In this document: positions 36,635 through 49,512 of the stretch, one piece after another
Layout: each line of letters opens with the position of its first letter
How positions within the stretch are numbered: the stretch's first letter is position 1
Source of the DNA: Orthonyx spaldingii
Taxonomy: Eukaryota > Chordata > Aves > Passeriformes > Orthonychidae
DNA: 64,000 nt
Direction of reading: 5' to 3'
NCBI GenBank assembly: GCA_013397795.1
Contig: VZTJ01005907.1
Coordinates: 845,445 to 909,444, forward strand
Position numbers and translations under genes: made by a program
Notes under the pieces: generated by a model
Databases searched by the model: none
Told to the model about the DNA's origin: nothing
The model's input: only the letters and a program-made list of their open reading frames with translations

Positions 36635-39600
36635 AAATAGTCCTTGTGATCATAGGCTCAGAGACACTTTTAGGTGGAAAAAAGCAATTTCCATCTCCTT
36701 ATGTGGGGAAGCATTGAGCTGATCTGAACATAAGCCATCGCTCTACAAAGGGAGTTACCTTTGTACCAATTGATAACAGCTTGTTTCTCTGTGTGCCACT
36801 GGCTCCATGCTGACTGGCTGCTTGACTTGCAGTGCTTGTGGAGCTGCACTTCTGGCTCAGGATGTGGGAGGATGTAGGTTACTGGTGTGTGATGAGAGGG
36901 AGGGGAGTATGAAATTTGATTTGGTGGTGCAAGTCCACATATTGCACTGAGAAGACAATTTGTAGGAGTGAAGAATACAGTAGGTTATAAAAGAGGGCTT
37001 TCTTTTTCTGTGTATATGCCTCTTCTCTCATGGAAGGATTACAACATACCCAGAAACTCAGTGTTTCATGAGTCAGATTTGAAAATCTCATTATTTTTTT
37101 CAATCACCTGCCATGGAGAAAGAGGAAGAAAAAAGTACTTTTATGTTATTGTGAAAATCAGAGAACCTAGAGACTATTTTGAAAATATTATAAAAATAAT
37201 TTTTATCAACCAACAATACACACTTTCTTTTGTGTAAACCATGGTGTTCTCCAGAAATCAGCTAACTGGGAATGAGAATACATCTTTTGCACCCATAAGA
37301 GCTCTTCATTTTAGCACCATTTTTGTGATAAATGCCTATTTAGATCGTAGACATATGATGTTTTAGCATTATGCTTGAGCTTTCAGAAAGTAGAGATGAG
37401 GTTAAAGGTTTCAAGTCAATACGTACCAGCATAATGATATATAATAGCTACTGTGTATGACCATCAGGTTCTATGCTAGCAGTTGTAAGAGGAAACAAAA
37501 AAAGAAAATAGAAGGAAGAGATTTTGAAGCAGTAACAGCTGTTTCACACTCAATATCTAAAGGAAGATGAAAGAGAAAAGAAATTATGCTAAAAAAAAGA
37601 ACCTCATAAAAGAGAAAGGAACCTGTTCCAGCTCTTAAGAATGGATGATGGATTCTCTGTTAATTCAAATAAGCTCATTGCTATGAACAGTGTCAGAGCC
37701 TTTCAGTCTTTATCTGTATAATCTGATATTTTCCAAAAAGGGGAAAAGCCATCTGATTAGGTCACTGACTTTACCTGTAGATATCTCATTAGGATAATAT
37801 ATGGAAAGATATGTCTAAATGAACATTTATCCAAGCTGACTAAAGAGCTTTTGCTGCCAAACGATCTGAAAAACTTAGAACACCTTTGAAGCATGAAGTT
37901 TACAGAATATTATGGAGGATGTGGTGGGATTCAGAAACAAAAAAACTAAACCCTCTAAATGTAAAAGGTGTTTGAGAAGGAAATGGAGAAGACATGTCAA
38001 TAGCCCACAAATCAGTAAGCAAGGATGAGAAAAGGAAGGTTGGGCAGGACACAGAAGGAAGTATCATCTCTGGCTCAGTTGTGAAAACCTTCTGCATTTT
38101 GCTAACATCTCCTTCCTTCAGAAATTACTCCTCAGAATCCTCTTAGCCTGTTTTAAATTAGATCAGGAAATATGCCAATAGTGCAAACATATTCACAGAC
38201 AAAGCCAAAACACTCCTTGGAAAGCTCAAGTAGATGAGTTAGATTATTAAAGTATCATGAAAGTATGATGAGTTCTGCCCTGAGGAAGGAATGTTAAAAG
38301 TTCAGAAGGAAAAAAAAAAAAGAAAAATATATTCAGACTGCTGAGAATAATTCACTTGATGGATGACTTCAGTTTTTTACCTATCTCCTAAGGAAAGTTA
38401 TCCCATCAAAGTGATCTCCTGACACGGACTGTTCAAGGCCTTATACCATTAGATCCTCAGGTCCTCATCTCCCTTCCTTGACAGGACAACAAAACTCTAA
38501 TTCCTGTGGACGTGGGCCTATTGTGTATTTTGTCTACTTTCCACAAAATAGAACCATAAAAGCTGCCTTCCACTGACAATCCTAACATCTACTAACACAG
38601 TTATTAGACTGCTCACTTGGAGAGATGTAGACATCTAAATTCATATCTCCACTCCAAATCAGATGAAAGATTCAAATAAATTCAAATTCTACATTTCAGT
38701 TTTCCGATGAATGTCACAACTTGAAACCCACAGCTCCAGCAAATGTGAATCCTAAGGGGAGAACGAAAAGCTCTCTATGAAGAAACAAAAAACAGTCTAT
38801 TTCTCCACTTAGCATTTTCACATGGTTATCTTGAAGGTCAGAATACTGATCAGCAACTTTTGAATTCCATTGAGCTACTGTTGAATGCTATAGTTCCTAA
38901 GTTTCTTCATGGTGAGTCTGATTGCTGGTTATATTCACATTTCTATTCTATGCACATTGTGATGGTGCTGAGTACTTTTATCTCTTCTTTTGAAATAGCT
39001 TTGACACTAATTTTGTTCTTCTTTTTAATGTTTAATTTCTTTCAGAGATCCATGAAGTTATCCAACAATGAGTACATCTGTCAAAGCCCAAGCTTTTATA
39101 GCTTTCCCTATGGAAAACAACAGGCTTTGAGTAGTTTGAGCACCCTCGTCAGTTCTTTCTATCACTTCTGTGTACTTAGCAGTGTAGACTCATGCTCTTC
39201 TAGGATTTCTTTTTGCCCAATGTCTATTACAAAAGAAAATTGCCTGCCTGACAGATATTTTCCTGTCTCCGTTCCTTTGAAGAACGGTTCCCATAATTAC
39301 TCCTTTTCGTTCAGTTCTTAAAGTCTATTTCACTTCATATTCTACAAAAGAAGCACAGATCACCTTTTCTTCTTTTGATGTTCTCAGTTGTCTTGATTAA
39401 AACTGTTCATAAGAAATGGAGAATGTAGGATGGGGCAGAATAACCACATATTTCAAAAGTACATTTGTGCTTAGCTGTTCAGTTCACAGGGAGGAGAGAA
39501 ATGGCATGAAGGAATCAATGCCTTAGAAACACATTGTGAAACTCACTTTAAAACATAGATAGATGGTGAATGTCTATCTAATGGTGACAACACTTCAGGG

Positions 39601-42600
39601 TTTGCTGCAGACCTGTTATTATAGTCTGACTAAGATTCAAGCTTCTTCCCATTTTTCTATCTCCTTCTCTCATCAGGGATGACAGCATTATCTTCCTACT
39701 TACTAACCTTAAGCAAAGTACCATCCTTCCTTATTCCTCCCAGATTCCCTCATATCTTGGCTCTGTTTAAATCTTACTACTCCTTTCTCCACAGCTTTGC
39801 AAAGACCACCATGTTTTGCCTGAGAGACTGCCAAAGTGTTTGTCCATGGGTCTATAACCTTATTGCTCCACTACAATCATCCCTACTTTTCCAGCTCTGT
39901 TGCCTCCAGTCCTTTTGCCACTTTGTCTATGCCAAACATTACTGCTACTTTCTACTTTGCTTTTTGCTTATGTAACCAGCTCCACCTTGCTTTCTTTTTG
40001 TCATCTTACTACTTTAAACATAAGCTTTCTTAAGACTTTACAGACTGCTACAAGGTAACATCATCAATGTCCTTTGATACACAAAAATGACAATGCTAGT
40101 CCATGTTATTTTCCAACAAACGCATCCGTAAATAACTTTTCTGATCTGTCATGACTGACGTGACATAATATGAAAATCCCTTTCAGAACCCAGGAAAGCT
40201 TCACCAGCACATTCTTCAATTTCCTTCTTAAGTCTTTTCTTCTCCAGGTCTTTCAGTTAATCATAAATATTTTGGAGCATGAACTAAGACCACTCTATAG
40301 CATGCAGAATCACACAGATAAAACTGCATCTCCCACCACAGAAAACAGAAAACAGGAAATGGGCAGGAGAGAAAATAGGAAAGATGGGTTAGAAATGACA
40401 GCTTTAAATCAGGTCTCAGGCAAACTGCATCCAGGCTGCATATATCAGGAAACTCAACATCATCCAGTTTTCCAAGCCAGAGAGACAAAAGGCTCTGCAA
40501 CTCCATGGAGACAACCAACCCTGGTGTAGTGGGTGGGCAGCAAGGGCAGCACAATGGCCAGGGAGGTCAGCACAGCCACCCCATGCACCAGGCACTGAGT
40601 TTGGACACGCTGAGCTGACCTCAAAGAGACTTCCAAGAGTCCTCTGCAGGGAGAATGAGAGGCTTGAGAGACAGAGGCTACTAAATGTAGCATTAGTTTC
40701 TCTGATTTTGTATCTAACTGCTCAATGGTAATAGAAATACTGTCTAGTTTCATGTTTACTCACTCTTTTTTATATAGATTTTGAACTAGAGCAGAATTTA
40801 ACACCAGTGACAGGGAGAGTTTACCTCTTCTGTTTGATCTTTTCTTATGAAAGTTCTTGTCTGGGTTTGCTGCACCTGCTAAATAAAGAGATCTTCAGAC
40901 AACATCCACCAGCTTACTTCAACTGACATCATTTTGAAAGGGCACAGAATTATGCAAGCTTACACGTGATGATGACAGTACCCAACAGTCCTTTCCTTAA
41001 AACTTTATATGCAGCTCTAACTAAAAACCTCCAGTCCTGAAAACAACAAGAAAGACTTTAAAGGTTTAGTCATGGTGACACAGGGCCTGGAAGACAGAAG
41101 GGGATGCAAAGCCGAAGAGTCCATGTGATATAACAGGACTCAGAAGCGAGGTAAGCTTCAAAAAACGAGGTGAGACAGTAAACAGTCTAGTTTTCTCTAG
41201 CTTTTTTCCCCTGCTTATAAACACAAGTGACCTTTGCTTTGAGAAAAGAAAGGCAAGCATGCCACAGTCATCCTGACAGATATTTGTACCATCACTTAGA
41301 GCTCAGTCCCACATTGCTGGTTTGGCATTTGGCACAGATGAGACGGGAAGACATTTCAAGCAAGGGAAAGGACATGAGCCTCTTAAATTGATAATTAAGT
41401 TTGTGAAAATGACAGCCATTACACTAGTTCACATTGACAAGCTGCACTTCATTCACCTTAGATATGCTAAAATATCAAGAAAAAAATGCAAAAAAATTCT
41501 ATCTCATTCTGTTTCCTTTACTGGGTTCCCTCTACTTTTCTTCATCCTGATGTCAGGAATCTGGGTCTTCAGTTAAGTTATCCTAATCCTAATCAATTAC
41601 AGAATGGATAAAAGATAAAGTGGAAGGAAAAGCAGGAGAAGCTCATCCCTCACCCCTTAGCATGGCTTCTTCCTGACAGCAGAGACTCCCTTTTCCCTCT
41701 ATCCCAGGAGAACTGGAGGAAGTTTCCTGTTACTCACCACTATCTTCAGCTCTCAGATGTAACTAAAGGAAGCAAATCCATTTTTCCCTTCCTTGCCCCA
41801 AACTGTCACTCTTTCATAGATGCCTGCTGTCTCATCAGTGTCCTCCAACAGGCAGCTTCTTCTGTAATTTCCTTTACAGCTAACTTGATATGTGGTATCT
41901 GGAATATACTGTCACACCCTCTGCAAGGAGGAGAGGCCCATAGCCCATTCTCTCCTACACTCCCTCTGGAGCATTTACATACAGCCACTTATCTTTCCAG
42001 AATTCCTTGCTGTAATTGCCAGCCTGGAGTGTATAGCCCCAAATCTCTCTGGTTAGAGGGGTATATAAGCAAGGCATGGCAGAGGTTGGAACCTACGTTA
42101 TAGAGGTCACATTTTTTTCTGAGGCAAGGGAATACTCATTCAGTCAGCTCAAAAATACTCTGTGACTGAATAAATTCTGAAGAAACTGAAGAGGAGATTA
42201 GAGGACCAAATCCCAGGCAAGGGAAAACAAGCAGTTGTGACGGTTAATAGACACAAGGACAGCTCATAGGAAAAGAATAATGAGACATGGAGCATGATGT
42301 AACAGAAACAGGCCAGATGGCGGTACAGCTGTGGGGAAACTCAGCTAGCTCTGAAATGAGTCTTCAGTTATTCAGACTGCTGACTGCAGACCTGAGCCAC
42401 TGACTGCAAAACAAGCTCTGGTTGTCTCAAGCAAGTGGCAGTTTGTTAACAATTACCCAATTGAAAGCAAAGTGGAGCAGGTGATAGTAAGAAATCTGTT
42501 ACGGCATGTCTGATGAAGAGCCATACAAGAATGTCCACAGCCTCTCTTTCTTCCAATGACACAGAGAGACTTCAGAAAGTAGAAATTAACTTAAACCTTA

Positions 42601-43133
42601 AGTAACGCAATAGCTAATAACTTTGTACTGGATTATCCAGTTGACATCAGTTCCATGAGGAAGTCTTCTGAGGTCATGCAACACCTGCATGGATAACTCA
42701 GTGTGAAAACAGGAAAACGAATCCATAAATAGTTTGAAAATGTAGTAGTACAGAATTTCTGTGATGTGTGTGAATGCTTGTAGTCTACCAGTGATAAAAT
42801 CCACAAAGGAAAAACTTAACACTAACCTAGGTCAATTCTCATCTGAATCAGAATAATTCTTCAGAGACATCAGTGCTCTCAGATTATTAACTTTCATGCT
42901 AGAATTTAGCAGCTGACAGATACCCAATATACAGCATGGTGCTGTTCTTAGAGTAACAAGAGTTAAATGGAGCAGTGTTTCAGTTTTAGAACAGTGTGCT
43001 GAACATAAGTCCCAGAAGTCTCTTCTGGGGGAGTGGGCTACGGAGTCAAATGCCAGTCTTCCAAGGAGTGAAAAATGAGAAGTAGCAATGATTTCAAGTG
43101 ACTTTGCATACAAGTTCCTGGAAACTGTGCAAA
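36635..43133. other. Unique sequence, no gene recognised
   Basis: An A12 tract is at 38310-38321. Forward frames at 38860-39321 and 39679-39975 are hydrophobic because the strand is CT-rich, and are not credible genes. A TATA-like gggtatataagc at about 42059-42070 stands alone. No repeat family recognised. Confidence 0.4.
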
Positions 43134-43472
43134 CTCTACAACAACCTGAAAGGAGGTTGTAATGAGGTGGGAGTCAGTCTCCCAAATAACAAGTGATAGA
43201 ACAAGAGAAAATGGCTTTTACATGTGCCAGGGGAGGTTTAGATTGGATATTAGGAAAAAGATTTTCACCAAAAGGGTTTTCAAGGATTTGAACAGGCTGC
43301 CCAGAGAAGTGGTTTAGTTCCCATCCCTGGAGGTGTTTAAAAGACATGTAGATGAGACACTTGAGGACATAGTTTAGTGGTGAATTTGGCAGTGCTGGGT
43401 TAATAGTTGGATTCAATGATCATAGAGATCTTTTCCAACCTAAATGACTCTATGATCTTATGATTCTATGAT
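43134..43472 (+). mobile_element. CR1 LINE 3' end with tail
   Basis: Clear CR1 3' end: caacctgaaaggaggttgta, ataacaagtgatagaacaag, aggggaggtttagattggat, gaacaggctgcccagagaag, catccctggaggtgtttaaa, and then the tail with tctatgatcttatgattcta. CR1 elements are usually 5'-truncated and end in short repeats of this type, as here. Non-functional copy. Confidence 0.96.
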
Positions 43473-44303
43473 TTAACTCATGCTCTGGAATTTAAAGAAA
43501 AAATCTCCAGCTGATATAAAAATATACAGAATATTGCTGTTTCTGCCGCTGATACTGGAGAAGAACTTCATGCACAGGAAAGGCAGAGTTCAGTGTCAGA
43601 ATATTCAGAGACATTTAATATTCATCATCAAATACTAGGTGAATGGTTTCCCTAAGTAATGCCATCAGTCTGGAATTCATTGACATTCTCCCATGCAGTT
43701 CAAGTGGTTTTCAGTGGATCATGACGAGTGTCAACGACAAGTGCTTGCCTTTGAAATATTCATGGCTGAATGTCATGCAGATGGGAGGTCAACTGTCCAC
43801 CGCTGTATGAGCAGTGCTGGGGAAGGCAGAAAGAATGCACTGGTTTTCCCCACCTGATTAAATCCTCCTACATGTATCATCTATTTTTGCTCTTTTTGCC
43901 TTGCAGCCTATTGAAACATCACAGGACTTTTATGTGTCCCAAAAGCAGATTGCTCTGTTATTTGCACTGCTTTATCATCACACTCCTTATCTACACAGAA
44001 GAGGAACTGCTGTTCTTTTTCATTGAGAAGCATCACCTGTTTCTTATTGTATTGACTCTGTTATACATAATTTAAAAATCTCTGGAATTATTTATTTGCT
44101 ATTAGTTCTTCCTCTCCAATATCATCCTTCACTGAAATTTCTGATTATAATTCACAATGTTCAGATGTAAGGATGAATGGCACCTTATGAGAAGGATTAG
44201 CCATGTGATATGAGCTGTATGTGTTTTTTCCTGGTACTCCACTTCTGGAGAACTCATTCTGTCCTTCAGATGGCCTATAAGTCCTGTAAAATATTTCACT
44301 GAT

Positions 44304-44331
44304 AATAAACTGGTTTTTTACAAAAAAAAAA
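44304..44331 (+). other. AATAAA followed by A10 tract
   Basis: AATAAA at 44304-44309 is followed 12 bases later by ten A (44322-44331). This spacing looks like the 3' end of a reverse-transcribed mRNA. Such retrocopies are rare in birds because CR1 does not use poly(A) tails. Chance is a real alternative. Confidence 0.2.
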
Positions 44332-45341
44332 GATTAGCTAGTTGAGTATGGTATAAGAATGGATGAAGTGAATATCCACCACAACATTTTCTCAGATCTT
44401 GGGAGCTAACAAAATGTCTTCTCTGATGCTGTGTGCGATGCCATCTTACCCCAGGCAAGAGCGATCTGGCTTTACCATGATAGGTTATTCTAGAATATAA
44501 CAGCTGCTGCCAGGAACATCTTAAATGGTGCATTTCTCTTTCCATAATTCCATGTTTTCTTTTCCAGTCATTACTCTTAAAGGAAGCCACCACCAAGGAA
44601 AAAGAGAACCATTACTTTTTAAATGTAATGGCACAATCTTGTGTTGTGCCCCATTGAAACAACACTGACCAGTTATATCAGCTACATTAAAGAGATTTCT
44701 GTCAGATGCTAAGCAAGGGGGAAAAAATTAACAAAAGATGAGGGGAGCAAAGAATAGATATAGGAAGAAAATACTAGGAAAGGTCTGTTTAAAGGAAGAC
44801 TGAAGTTCCCAGGTAAAGCCTTAATGTACTGCTGGGATCACCAGAGCATGGCATGGTTATTCAGAGAGCTGAACCAGTTCACTGAGACACTCGCCATTGT
44901 TTTTGTACTGATTAGAGCCAACTGAATGGTATAAAAGGGATTACAAGGCATGGCTGCATACAGTATCTGAGAACAAAAGTGAGGAAGTCAGTTCTAGTCT
45001 CATCTTTGTAATTCAGCCTGAATTGGACAAAATCCTCACTGTGAGCCTAGAAACCATTTAGAAAGAGAATATTCATGTCTCTCTCCAGTAATAAATCATA
45101 GTGCTCATTTTAAAAAGTTCTCTGCGAGCCTCAGCTTGGCATGACTGTAAACTATTTAGATTATGCAAGCTTAGACTTGGCCTCAAAATAAGCAAGCAAA
45201 AGGAAGAAACGTATATCAAAACCTCATTCTCCACTTCTAAACTCATTTTGGTAAATAGAACCAGCCATAAATCCTGCAAATGTTCTTGGCTGAGTCTTTT
45301 TCATTAAACTTTATCACCCATGCAAGTCTGGGTTATCAGCT

Positions 45342-45354
45342 GACACACACACAC
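45342..45354. repeat. Short (AC)n microsatellite
   Basis: About six CA/AC units. Confidence 0.9.
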
Positions 45355-48331
45355 TAATAAAGAGGAAGAACTTTTACAGCCGCTAGAATGTGAATTAGGA
45401 ATGTTATGTTTGATTTAGAGGTTGATGTTGAAGAAACAGATTTTACATCTGCATTACTGGCTCAATGCTGTTGCTTTGCAGCTAGGTTGGCATTTTTCAC
45501 TTCAGGAAGAAGACAGTTACTGCCATACTGCAGTTTCAGTCCACTAATTTTCTACTGCAAGGGGACACCTAGACACCCACTGTTCAATAGAATCACCCCC
45601 TTTCACCATAAATTGTCTCTCTCACTCCTCTTGTGGGAGTCTTTGCGGCTTATAAGATCTCTACAGTCTTTTCCTCTTTCCAACACCTCCATGAATTTCT
45701 GGTCTATCCAACTGTTCACTGCTTACTAAAACCCCTCTCCTGAGGAAAAAAATAAATATGTCATAATCTGCAGCTGTCTTAAAATCCTAGAAGAAAAGAG
45801 AATACTGGGCATGGTTTCATGGACAGACTCTGATCTCCACATACACTCACACACACATTTTTTTTAAAAAAAATAAACCAAATCAAACCCAGACAAATTA
45901 TTTACTGTATTGAGAGAATAACCTCAATTTCAATATAAGGCCTTAAAGAAGATTACTGATTATGCTGAAGATGTAGGTCCTTCAGGATCTGAAATCCTGA
46001 AAAACTCCTTAACAGGTGTAACAAGTAGCTTTAGCTGATCTACAGGACTATGGAGGGCAGTGAGGAAGTTTTACCTTTAGTTAAAGAGTGAAGAGATATG
46101 CTGCCAGTTTTAGTTATGGCCTGTGGTCTTATCTCCATCTTAGTCCCTTTTAAGAATGTATTGTCACACAGACTTCTCATGGAATAATTCCACTGATGAG
46201 GGTTTGTTTTATAACCTCACTGAAAAAATGGTGTTCTTATACACAAACTGTGATCAGAGATATCCCATGGAAAGCTTCATGCCTGCATGTGCTTCTCACT
46301 GTGCACAATAACCACACTATTATCTACAATTAAAAACAGATACCAGTCCTATGACTTCTAAATTACAGCTGAAACACAAATTTGTGGTGGATTAAAGGAT
46401 AGGCATCTTGCACCGAGCAGCAAGCAGTAGCAAGAATTCTTAGCTATTTTCAAGACCAAAAAATTCTGAGGACACAGTAAAGAACACTGACAAAAGCTTA
46501 AAGATTTTGCTATAATAGAAAGCCAAAGCTGTTTCTGGGCAAACACCTGCCTGTTGTGAAACACCTTAGCTATTAGATGAATTTCTTGTATGGAGACTAC
46601 TTTCTTTCTCTTTGCTTTGAGAACGCCTGACCAGCCTTAAACCAACAGATTTCTGTAAACATCTTGGCAACTCAGAGAAGAATGTCAACTGTTTGGAAGT
46701 AAAAGTTAGAACATGTGATATGATTGCCACTGCAGAAAACCAGAAACGAACCAATTTAGTCTCTCCAAGCAGGTTCTCCTGGAGTGCATTGTTAACATGC
46801 CCTAAAGTATTGATGAACTGTGACAGTTTTACAATTCTTTCCCAAACACAAAACATTGTCCAGCCATTCAGACTGAGCTCTGAGATGACTATTCACAAAA
46901 TATCCATCCATTAAAGTCTAAACTTAGATTCTATAATACACAGTGGGAACAGGACCAGGGTTAGGCACAGGCCTTCCTATTTTCTTCAGATCTGGGGGCA
47001 GGGCAGAAAGGATCCGGTCTGGTCTCTGGCATGATTCAGAGCGACTTTGTGTCTTCTTACAATTAGAGCCTGCTTCACTGAGCCAGTGGCCTTTGTGGAA
47101 TTGTCTCTTGTCCTACTTCCTTACTCTAAGGGATGTCACCTTTGTGGGTAAATAAGGTTGATTATCTTCCCTCAATAGAGTTCTATTTTTAGGTGTTTTT
47201 TTTCATTTTTTTTTTTTTTCATTTTTTTGCGAACCCTGTTAATTATCCCTGCAGATTGATGGCAGCTGAAGCAGACACAAGAGTCAGGTCCAACACACAG
47301 TACTAAGGATTCCTTTCAGGACAGGAAACCGGCTTGTTACTCTTCCATTGTTAATTCACTTTCCTGGGTGATGAAACGAGCTAAATGGCAGGTGCTGGCA
47401 TGTGTAGTGGAAGTGTGCGTAGGAACAGGAAAAGTGGATGAAAGCTGCTACAATAAAGAAGAAACTAAAAGAAGCAGCAGTGCCATGAGGACAGGAAAGA
47501 ATTAAGCAGCAGATTTAGGGTGACAGGCATGATGATGCTATAAGAAAAGAGGAAACAACATGCAGTTCAGCATACGTAAGTTATGCATAACCATAAAATG
47601 AGAATTGAAACAGCCACCAGTAGAATGCCTATGAGGTGAAGCATTTCCTATGGGATATAGGGTAACAAAGCAGGAAAAATAAGTGGCAATAATTTTTAAA
47701 TGCTTTTCAACATTTCAAGCCAAACGAAATTTTTTTTTCCAGATGCCACTTTTTTTGAGCGCATACTTGGTATATGGGGAGACAGATTATCTGTGTATAA
47801 AGTCCATATAACAGCTACTTATAAATGTGTCTGATACAAAATTCATTTTGGAACCTATTTTATATCTTGATACACACTGGAAACGTCCGTTTTTTGCTCA
47901 AAATGCCTCCTTGAGCTCAGTGGAATACAGAGCCTTCTGGGTGAACATACAGGTGCTCTCATGTGAAAATTCTGTGTGTTTCCTAAGAATTTTGGGAACA
48001 TTAAGGAGAGTCTTTCAAGTCACGACTCCGCTTTCCCGGTGAAACGTGAAGATCAGTTTTTTTCGCTCCCGGGGGCGGGCGACGGGGGCAGAGGGGTGTC
48101 GACGGACGGAGCGGCCAAGCCCCGGGCTGGGGGGCAGGACGGGGACATCTCACACGTGCAGGCACCGCACCGACAGCAGCCGCGGAGGGCAGAAGGTGCC
48201 GGCGGCCGGAGCCAAAGAGGGAGCAGTCGGCGGCACACAGAGCCCGATTTAATCGCCCCCGAGGCGCCGCCGGCCCGGCCCCGCCGACGTGACCGGCGAG
48301 GCGCGGTGGCGGCACCGCTACGTGCGGCCCC

Positions 48332-48401
48332 NNNNNNNNNNNNNNNNNNNNNNNNNNNNNNNNNNNNNNNNNNNNNNNNNNNNNNNNNNNNNNNNNNNNN
48401 N
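48332..48401. other. Assembly gap (70 N)
   Basis: Seventy consecutive N inside the CpG island, where extreme GC content commonly defeats sequencing. Confidence 0.99.
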
Positions 48402-48420
48402 GGCAGCGCCCGCGGCGGGG

Positions 48421-48456
48421 GAGCCAGAGCCGGCCCGGGAGCCAGAGCCGGCCCGC
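48421..48456. repeat. 18-bp tandem duplication in CpG island
   Basis: Unit gagccagagccggcccgg is at 48421-48438, with a second copy at 48439-48456 differing only at its last base. In frame it would encode a six-residue Pro/Glu/Ala or Gly/Ala/Arg-type repeat. Confidence 0.95.
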
Positions 48457-48689
48457 CCGGCCCCTCCGCCCCCCGGCCCTTCCGCCCCGCGGCCCTGCGC
48501 ACGGAACCGGGACACGGGGCAGGTCCGGGAGCCGCGGTCCGTACGCGAGGAGGTGTGCATCGCTGGCCTGCGGAGGCTGAGGTCATAGAACTGGGATGAG
48601 TCCCAAGTCTGTACACTTTAGGGATGAAGAGTCACAATTTATGCTAGAGACTGGGGCTTCATCAATATGGAAGTGGCTGAGAAGGAGAG

Positions 48690-49228
48690 ATCCGGGCTAT
48701 CAGCTGCCATGGTTGCAGCTGTGAGGAAAAGGATACTGTGTCCAGGTCTGGACTCCTGAGGGTAAGAGACACCTGGAGCTCCCGGAGAGCGTCCAGAAGA
48801 GGGCCACAAAGATGATGAGGAGTCTGGAGCATATCTCTTATGAGGAGAGACTGGGAGGTGGGTCTGTTTAGTCTACAGAAGAGAAGACTAAGAAGGGACC
48901 TTATAAGTGCATATCAATATCTCAAGGGTGGGTGCCAAGACGATGGTGCCAGACTCTTTTTGGTGGTGCCCAGCAACAGGATGATGAGCAGTGGCCATAA
49001 ATGAAAACACAGGAAGTTCCATCTCAATTTCTTTACATTGAGGGTGTCAGAGGACTGGAACAGGCTGCCCAGGGAGATTGAGGAGTCTCCCTCTCTGGAG
49101 ACATTCAAAATCCACCTGGACGCATTCCTGTGTAACCTGCTCTAGGTGGCCCAGCCTCGGCAGGATCACTGGACTAGATGATCTCCAGAGGTGCCTTCAA
49201 ACCCTAAGAATTCTCTGATTCTGTGAAA
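48690..49228 (+). mobile_element. CR1 LINE 3' end (CR1-Y-like)
   Basis: Long, well-preserved CR1 match: atactgtgtccaggtctgga, gaagagggccacaaagatga, tatctcaagggtgggtgcca, gatggtgccagactcttttt, ggtggtgcccagcaacagga, gaacaggctgcccagggaga, actagatgatctccagaggt, and a tail of tctgattctgtg type. The first part (to about 48740) is rearranged or deleted, so the 5' limit is approximate. It lies about 100 bases beyond the CpG island. Confidence 0.95.
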
Positions 49229-49490
49229 TGTAATCCTAGGTACTCCCAGCATGAAATGCAGCAGCAGAAGTGTGAATATTCAGTAGGCCGTAGCTGAGGT
49301 GTTACCTGCAACTCTGGTTCAGACCAGTGATTCTGGTCACTCACATTCAAATACAGGTGAACTGGGACTTGCATACCTGCTGAGAAGACTTAAAAGCAAG
49401 ATAAGGAGGACAGAAGCTTTTGCAAAACAAAAGGAGAGGGAAGAGTACTGAATACTTAGCTAGCTAGAGCTCTATCAGTTCATGACAAAT

Positions 49491-49512
49491 CATATATATA
49501 TATATATATATT
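49491..49512. repeat. (TA)n microsatellite
   Basis: About ten TA units following caaatca. Confidence 0.95.

Larger units (their letters stand above)
43473..48029. other. Unique sequence with a possible poly(A)-tailed relic
   Basis: Apart from AATAAA followed by an A10 run at 44304-44331 and an (AC)n at 45342-45354, I recognise nothing. A T14 tract is at 47206-47219. Confidence 0.4.
48030..48590. promoter_or_regulatory. CpG island, probable promoter, with internal gap
   Basis: About 560 bases of very high GC and CpG density, sharply bounded by AT-rich DNA. It includes a GC box (gggggcgggc, 48071-48080), an E-box CACGTG near 48153-48158, and an 18-bp tandem duplication. Open frames cross it on both strands (forward 47976-48599, minus 48053-48616), but GC-rich DNA lacks stop codons by composition, and the gap interrupts both. 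The likely role is a promoter with a first exon. The strand is undecided: gag|gtgtgc near 48552 and cag|gtccgg near 48522 are only fair forward donors. Confidence 0.75.

Noticed and set aside
39679..40033. Hydrophobic forward frames resembling membrane proteins
   Set aside because: Explained by a CT-rich strand, which encodes Leu/Phe/Ser by composition, with no splice or family evidence.
42055..42075. TATA-like gggtatataagc, considered as an LTR or gene promoter
   Set aside because: No accompanying CCAAT, poly(A) signal, LTR ends or CpG island.
47976..48616. 207-codon forward and 187-codon minus frames
   Set aside because: CpG-island composition suppresses stop codons on both strands, and both frames cross the 70-N gap, so neither counts as a gene without transcripts.
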